A stretch of 20,818 nucleotides of DNA, taken from contig NW_003139464.1 in the NCBI RefSeq assembly GCF_000003605.2, positions 1 through 20,818 on the forward strand. The letters are read 5' to 3'. Source of the stretch: Saccoglossus kowalevskii (Eukaryota > Hemichordata > Enteropneusta > Harrimaniidae). The notes beneath the pieces are model-generated. The model made no database searches. It saw only the letters and a list, made by a program, of their open reading frames with translations, and was not told where the DNA came from. A program made the position numbers and the translations under genes. This document shows, piece after piece, positions 11,061-18,646 of this stretch. Position 1 is the first letter of the stretch. Each line of letters opens with the position of its first letter.

Positions 11061-13085
11061 AAGTATGTATCTGTGTGCATTTATCTAAACGCTGCAGGTA
11101 AATCAAGTATGTGTATGTGTGCATTTATCTAAACACTCCAGGTAAACCAAGTATGTGTATGTATGCATTTATCTAAACACTGCAAGTAAACCAAATATGT
11201 GTATGTGTGCATTTATCTAAACACTGCAGGTAAACCAAGTATGTGTATGTGTGCATTTATCTAAACACTGCAGGTAACCAAGTACGTATCTGTGTGCATT
11301 TATCTAAACACTGCAGGTAAACCAAGTATGTATCTGTGTGCATTTATCTAAACACTGCAGGTAAACCAAGTATGTGTATGTGTGCATTTATCTAAACACT
11401 GCAGGTAAACCAAGTATATGTATGTGTGCATTTATCTAAACACTGCAGGTAAACCAAGTATATGTGTATGTGTGCATTTATCTAAACACTGCAGGTAAAC
11501 CAAGTATGTGTATGTGTGCATTTATTTAAACACTGCTGGTAAACCAAGTATGTGTATGTGTGCATTTATCTAAACATTGTAGGTAAACCAAGTATGTGTA
11601 TGTGTGCATTTATCTAAACACTGCAGGTAAACCAAGTATATGTGTATGTTTATGTGTGCATTTATCTAAACACTGCAGGTAAACCAAGTATGTATCTCTG
11701 TGCATTTATCTAAACGCTGCAGGTAAATCAAGTATGTGTATGTGCGCATTTATCTAAACACTCCAGGTAAACCAAGTATGTGTATGTATGCATTTATCTA
11801 AACACTGCAGGTAAACCAAGTATGTGTATGTGTGCATTTATCTAAACACTGTAGGTAAACCAAGTATGTATCTGTGTGCATTTATCTAAACACTGCAGGT
11901 AAACCAAGTATGTATCTGTGTGCATTTATCTAAACGCTGCAGGTAAACCAAGTATGTGTATGTGTGCATTTATCTAAACACTGCAGATAAACCAAGTATG
12001 TGTATGTGTGCATTTATCTAAACACTGCAGGTAAACCAAGTATGTGTATGTGTGCATTTATCTAAACACTGCAGGTAAACCAAGTATGTGTATGTGTGCA
12101 TTTATCTAAACACTGCAGGTAAATCAAGTATGTGTATGTGTGCATTTATCTAAACACTGCAGGTAAATCAAGTATGTGTATGTGTGCATTTATCTAAACA
12201 CTGCAGGTAAACCAAGTATGTGTATGTGTATGTGTGCATTTATCTAAACACTGCAGGTAAACCAAGTATGTGTATGTGTGCATTTATCTAAACACTGCAG
12301 GTAAACCAAGTATGTATCTGTGTGCATTTATCTAAACACTGCAAGTAAACCAAGTATGTATCTGTGTGCATTTATCTAAATGCTGCAGGTAAATCAAGTA
12401 CGTGTATGTGTGCATTTATCTAAACACTGCAGATAAACCAAGTATGTGTATGTGTGCATTTATCTAAACACTGCAGGTAAACCAAGTATGTGTATGTGTG
12501 TATTTATCTAAACACTGCAGGTAAACCAAGTATGTGTGCATTTATCGAAACACTGCAGGTAAACCAAGTATGTGTGCATTTATCTAAACACTGCAGGTAA
12601 ACCAAGTATGTGTGCATTTATCTAAACACTGCTGGTAAATCAAGTATGTGTATGTGTGCATTTATCTAAATACTGCAGGTAAATCAAGTATGTGTATGTG
12701 TGCATTTATCTAAACACTGCAGGTAAACCAAGTATGTGTATGTGTGCATTTATCTAAACAGTGCAGGTAAATCAAGTATGTGTATTTGTGCATCTATCTA
12801 AACACTGCAGGTAAACCAAGTATGTGTATGTGTGCATTTATCTAAACACTGCAGGTAAACCAAGTATGTGTACATGTGCATTTATCTAAACACTGCAGGT
12901 AAACCAAGTATGTGTATGTGTGCATTTATCTAAACACTGCAGGTAAACCAAGTATGTGTATGTGTATGTGTATGTGTGCATTTATCTAAACACTGCAGGT
13001 AAACCAAGTATGTGTATGTGTGCATTTATTGAAACACTGCAGGTAAACCAAGTATGTGTATGTGTGCATTTATCTAAACACTGCA
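11060..13085. repeat. Higher-order repeat copy 4 (left part missing)
   Basis: The copy begins inside the HOR at a point equivalent to about 900 in copy 1, so it lacks the CTCCAGGTTAATC anchor. It runs at offset +10160 until the site where copy 1 has its 175-bp duplication, then +9985, then +9991 after a unit gained one hexamer (about 12217). It holds the 52-bp anchor (11636-11687), a 38-bp triplet (12530-12643) and the 56-bp unit (12952-13007). It leaves by the TTATTGAAAC to AAATCAAG exit. GTGCGCAT near 11743 is shared only with copy 7 (about 19672). Confidence 0.82.
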
Positions 13086-14850
13086 GGTAAATCAAGTATG
13101 TGTATGTGTGCATTTATCTAAACACTGCAGGTAAATCAAGTATGTGTATGTGTGCATTTATCTAAACACTGCAGGTAAATCAAGTATGTGTATGTGTGCA
13201 TTTATCTAAACACTGCAGGTAAACCAAGTATGTGTATGTATGCATTTATCTAAACACTGCAGGTAAACCAAATATGTGTATGTGTGCATTTATCTAAACA
13301 CTGCTGGTAAACCAAGTATGTGTATGTGTGCATTTATCTAAACACTGTAGGTAAACCAAGTATGTGTATGTGTGCATTTTATCTAAACACTGCAGGTAAA
13401 CCAAGTATATGTGTATGTGTGCATTTATCTAAACACTGCAGGTAACCAAGTATGTGTGCATTTATCTAAACACTGCAGGTAAACCCAGTATGTGGTATGT
13501 GTGCATTTATCTAAACACTGCAGGTAAACCAAGTATGTGTATGTGTGCATTTATCTAAACACTGCAGGTAAACCAAGTATGTGTCTGTGTGCATTTATCT
13601 AAATGCTGCAGGTAAACCAAGTATGTGTATGTGTGCATTTATCTAAACACTCCAGGTTAATCAAGTATGTGTATGTGTGCATTATCTAAACACTGCAGGT
13701 AAACCAAGTATGTGTATGTGTGCATTTATGTAAACACTGCAGGTAAACCAAGTATGTGTATATGTGCATTTATCTAAACACTGCAGGTAAACCAAGTATG
13801 TATCTGTGTGCATTTATCTAAACGCTGCAGGTAAATCAAGTATGTGTATGTGTGCATTTATCTAAACACTCCAGGTAAACCAAGTATGTGTATGTATGCA
13901 TTTATCTAAACACTGCAGGTAAACCAAATATGTGTATGTGTGCATTTATCTAAACACTGCAGGTAAACCAAGTATGTGTATGTGTGCATTTATCTAAACA
14001 CTGCAGGTAACCAAGTACGTATCTGTGTGCATTTATCTAAACACTGCAGGTAAACCAAGTATGTATCTGTGTGCATTTATCTAAACACTGCAGGTAAACC
14101 AAGTATGTGTATGTGTGCATTTATCTAAACACTGCAGGTAAACCAAGTATGTGTATGTGTGCATTTATCTAAACACTGCAGGTAAACCAAGTATATGTGT
14201 ATGTGTGCATTTATCTAAACACTGCAGGTAAACCAAGTATGTGTATGTGTGCATTTATTTAAACACTGCTGGTAAACCAAGTATGTGTATGTGTGCATTT
14301 ATCTAAACATTGTAGGTAAACCAAGTATGTGTATGTGTGCATTTATCTAAACACTGCAGGTAAACCAAGTATATGTGTATGTTTATGTGTGCATTTATCT
14401 AAACACTGCAGGTAAACCAAGTATGTATCTCTGCATTTATCTAAACGCTGCAGGTAAATCAAGTATGTGTATGTGTGCATTTATCTAAACACTCCAGGTA
14501 AACCAAGTATGTGTATGTATGCATTTATCTAAACACTGCAGGTAAACCAAGTATGTGTATGTGTGCATTTATCTAAACACTGCAGGTAAACCAAGTATGT
14601 ATCTGTGTGCATTTATCTAAACACTGCAGGTAAACCAAGTATGTATCTGTGTGCATTTATCTAAACGCTGCAGGTAAACCAAGTATGTGTATGTGTGCAT
14701 TTATCTAAACACTGCAGATAAACCAAGTATGTGTATGTGTGCATTTATCTAAACACTGCAGGTAAACCAAGTATGTGTATGTGTGCATTTATCTAAACAC
14801 TGCAGGTAAACCAAGTATGTGTATGTGTGCATTTATCTAAACACTGCAGG
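13086..14850. repeat. Higher-order repeat copy 5 (right part missing)
   Basis: It matches copy 2 at offset +9180 to +9181 from about 3540 through about 5670, covering the 3571-3915 re-entry block and the left half of copy 2. It carries CTCCAGGTTAATC (13650) and the 52-bp unit (14369-14420). Divergence begins near 14850, where an ordinary unit replaces the GTATATGTATG unit of copy 2. Between 13376 and 13495 it has four private small changes in four units (GCATTTTATC, GGTAACC, AAACCCAG, TGTGGTATG). Confidence 0.82.
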
Positions 14851-15348
14851 TAAATCAAGTATGTGTATGTGTGCATTTATCTAAACACTGCAGGTAAATC
14901 AAGTATGTGTATGTGTGCATTTATCTAAACACTGCAGGTAAATCAAGTATGTGTATGTGTGCATTTATCTAAACACTGCAGGTAAACCAAATATGTGTAT
15001 GTGTGCATTTATCTAAACACTGCTGGTAAACCAAGTATGTGTATGTGTGCATTTATCTAAACACTGTAGGTAAACCAAGTATGTGTATGTGTATGTGTGC
15101 ATTTATCTAAACACTGCAGGTAAACCAAATATGTGTATGTGTGCATTTATCTAAACACTGCTGGTAACCAAGTATGTGTATGTGTGCATTTATCTAAACA
15201 CTGTAGTAAACCAAGTATGTGTATGTGTGCATTTATCTAAACACTGCAGGTAAACCAAGTATATGTGTATGTGTGCATTTATCTAAACACTGCAGGTAAA
15301 CCAAGTATGTGTATGTGTGCATTTATCTAAACACTGCAGGTAAACCAA
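14851..15348. repeat. Short variable bridge between HOR copies 5 and 6
   Basis: Three AAATC units lead into a CCAAATATG, CTGCTGG, CTGTAGG series that occurs twice in quick succession (about 14990 and 15128), the first ending in a 50-bp unit. In the second pass both CTGCTGGTAACC (about 15161) and CTGTAGTAAACC (about 15201) are one base short. The bridge resembles the 7850-8130 region, which also repeats this series. Confidence 0.78.
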
Positions 15349-18300
15349 GTATGTGTGCATTTATCTAAACACTGCAGGTAAACCAAGTATGTGTGCATTT
15401 ATCTAAACACTGCAGGTAAATCAAGTATGTGTATGTGTGCATTTATCTAAACACTGCAGGTAAATCAAGTATGTGTATGTGTGCATTTATCTAAACACTG
15501 CAGGTAAATCAAGTATGTGTATGTGTGCATTTATCTAAACACTGCAGGTAAACCAAGTATGTGTATGTATGCATTTATCTAAACACTGCAGGTAAACCAA
15601 ATATGTGTATGTGTGCATTTATCTAAACACTTCTGGTAAACCAAGTATGTGTATGTGTGCATTTATCTAAACACTGTAGGTAAACCAAGTATGTGTATGT
15701 GTGCATTTATCTAAACACTGCAGGTAAACCAAGTATGTGTCTGTGTGCATTTATCTAAATGCTGCAGGTAAACCAAGTATGTGTATGTGTGCATTTATCT
15801 AAACACTCCAGGTTAATCAAGTATGTGTATGTGTGCATTATCTAAACACTGCAGGTAAACCAAGTATGTGTATGTGTGCATTTATGTAAACACTGCAGGT
15901 AAACCAAGTATGTGTATATGTGCATTTATCTAAACACTGCAGGTAAACCAAGTATGTATCTGTGTGCATTTATCTAAACGCTGCAGGTAAATCAAGTATG
16001 TGTATGTGTGCATTTATCTAAACACTCCAGGTAAACCAAGTATGTGTATGTATGCATTTATCTAAACACTGCAAGTAAACCAAATATGTGTATGTGTGCA
16101 TTTATCTAAACACTGCAGGTAAACCAAGTATGTGTATGTGTGCATTTATCTAAACACTGCAGGTAACCAAGTACGTATCTGTGTGCATTTATCTAAACAC
16201 TGCAGGTAAACCAAGTATGTATCTGTGTGCATTTATCTAAACACTGCAGGTAAACCAAGTATGTGTATGTGTGCATTTATCTAAACACTGCAGGTAAACC
16301 AAGTATATGTATGTGTGCATTTATCTAAACACTGCAGGTAACCAAGTACGTATCTGTGTGCATTTATCTAAACACTGCAGGTAAACCAAGTATGTATCTG
16401 TGTGCATTTATCTAAACACTGCAGGTAAACCAAGTATGTGTATGTGTGCATTTATCTAAACACTGCAGGTAAACCAAGTATATGTATGTGTGCATTTATC
16501 TAAACACTGCAGGTAAACCAAGTATATGTGTATGTGTGCATTTATCTAAACACTGCAGGTAAACCAAGTATGTGTATGTGTGCATTTATTTAAACACTGC
16601 TAGTAAACCAAGTATGTGTATGTGTGCATTTATCTAAACATTGTAGGTAAACCAAGTATGTGTATGTGTGCATTTATCTAAACACTGCAGGTAAACCAAG
16701 TATATGTGTATGTTTATGTGTGCATTTATCTAAACACTACAGGTAAACCAAGTATGTATCTCTGTGCATTTATCTAAACGCTGCAGGTAAATCAAGTATG
16801 TGTATGTGTGCATTTATCTAAACACTCCAGGTAAACCAAGTATGTGTATGTATGCATTTATCTAAACACTGCAGGTAAACCAAGTATGTGTATGTGTGCA
16901 TTTATCTAAACACTGTAGGTAAACCAAGTATGTATCTGTGTGCATTTATCTAAACACTGCAGGTAAACCAAGTATGTATCTGTGTGCATTTATCTAAACG
17001 CTGCAGGTAAACCAAGTATGTGTATGTGTGCATTTATCTAAACACTGCAGATAAACCAAGTATGTGTATGTGTGCATTTATCTAAACACTGCAGGTAAAC
17101 CAAGTATGTGTATGTGTGCATTTATCTAAACACTGCAGGTAAACCAAGTATGTGTATGTGTGCATTTATCTAAACACTGCAGGTAAATCAAGTATATGTA
17201 TGTGTGCATTTATCTAAACACTGCAGATAAATCAAGTATGTGTATGTGTGCATTTATCTAAACACTGCAGGTAAACCAAGTATGTGTATGTGTGCATTTA
17301 TCTAAACACTGCAGGTAAACCAAGTATGTGTATGTGTGCATTTATCTAAACACTGCAGGTAAACCAAGTATGTATCTGTGTGCATTTATCTAAACACTGC
17401 AAGTAAACCAAGTATGTATCTGTGTGCATTTATCTAAATGCTGCAGGTAAATCAAGTACGTGTATGTGTGCATTTATCTAAACACTGCAGATAAACCAAG
17501 TATGTGTATGTGTGCATTTATCTAAACACTGCAGGTAAACCAAGTATGTGTATGTGTGTATTTATCTAAACACTGCAGGTAAACCAAGTATGTGTGCATT
17601 TATCGAAACACTGCAGGTAAACCAAGTATGTGTGCATTTATCTAAACACTGCAGGTAAACCAAGTATGTGTGCATTTATCTAAACACTGCTGGTAAATCA
17701 AGTATGTGTATGTGTGCATTTATCTAAATACTGCAGGTAAATCAAGTATGTGTATGTGTGCATTTATCTAAACACTGCAGGTAAAACCAAGTATGTGTAT
17801 GTGTGCATTTATCTAAACAGTGCAGGTAAATCAAGTATGTGTATTTTGTGCATCTATCTAAACACTGCAGGTAAACCAAGTATGTGTATGTGTGCATTTA
17901 TCTAAACACTGCAGGTAAACCAAGTATGTGTACATGTGCATTTATCTAAACACTGCAGGTAAACCAAGTATGTGTATGTGTGCATTTATCTAAACACTGC
18001 AGGTAAACCAAGTATGTGTATGTGTATGTGTATGTGTGCATTTATCTAAACACTGCAGGTAAACCAAGTATGTGTATGTGTGCATTTATTGAAACACTGC
18101 AGGTAAACCAAGTATGTGTATGTGTGCATTTATCTAAACACTGCATGTAAAATAAGTATGTGTATGTGTGCATTTATCTAAACACTGCTGGTAAACCAAG
18201 TATGTGTATGTGTGCATTTATCTAAACACTGTAGGTAAACCAAGTATATGGTATGTGTGCATTTATCTAAACACTGCAGGTAAACCAAGTATGTGTATGT

Positions 18301-18646
18301 GTGCATTTATCTAAACACTGCAGGTAAACCAAGTATGTGTATGTGTGCATTTATCTAAACACTGCAGGTAAACCAAGTATGTGTCTGTGTGCATTTATCT
18401 AAACACTGCAGGTAAGCCAAGTATGTGTATGTGTATGTGTGCATTTATCTAAACACTGCAGGTAAACCAAGTATGTATCTGTGTGCATTTATCTAAACGC
18501 TGCAGGTAAATCAAGTATGTGTATGTGTGCATTTATCTAAACACTGCAGATAAACCAAGTATGTGTATGTGTGCATTTATCTAAACACTGCAGGTAAACC
18601 AAGTATGTGTATGTGTGCATTTATCTAAACACTGCAGGTAAACCAA
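15349..18646. repeat. Higher-order repeat copy 6, nearly colinear with copy 1
   Basis: The alignment to copy 1 starts at two 38-bp units (15349-15424 against 128-203) at offset +15221. It shifts to +15049 after loss of 172 bp, which equals the 46-, 38-, 44- and 44-bp units present in copy 1 before its GTGTCTGTG unit, and to +15051 after two one-base insertions (GGTAAAACC about 17784, TATTTTGTG about 17843). It shares the 175-bp duplication with copy 1, and CTGCTAGTAAACC and ACTACAGG with copy 2, so its variants are mosaic. Anchors are at 15806 and 16700; the CATGTAAAATAAG and GGTAAGCC units are at 18144 and 18411. Confidence 0.85.

Noticed and set aside
10897-11088. 63-codon open frame on the plus strand
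   Set aside because: Its translation is the satellite monomer read in successive frames (for example AGKP and CAFI recurring). It exists only because local variants remove stops (TTATCGAAAA, TTATCCAAAC, GTCAACC). I see no domain and no ribosome-binding or Kozak signal worth noting, and no equivalent frame exists in other HOR copies.
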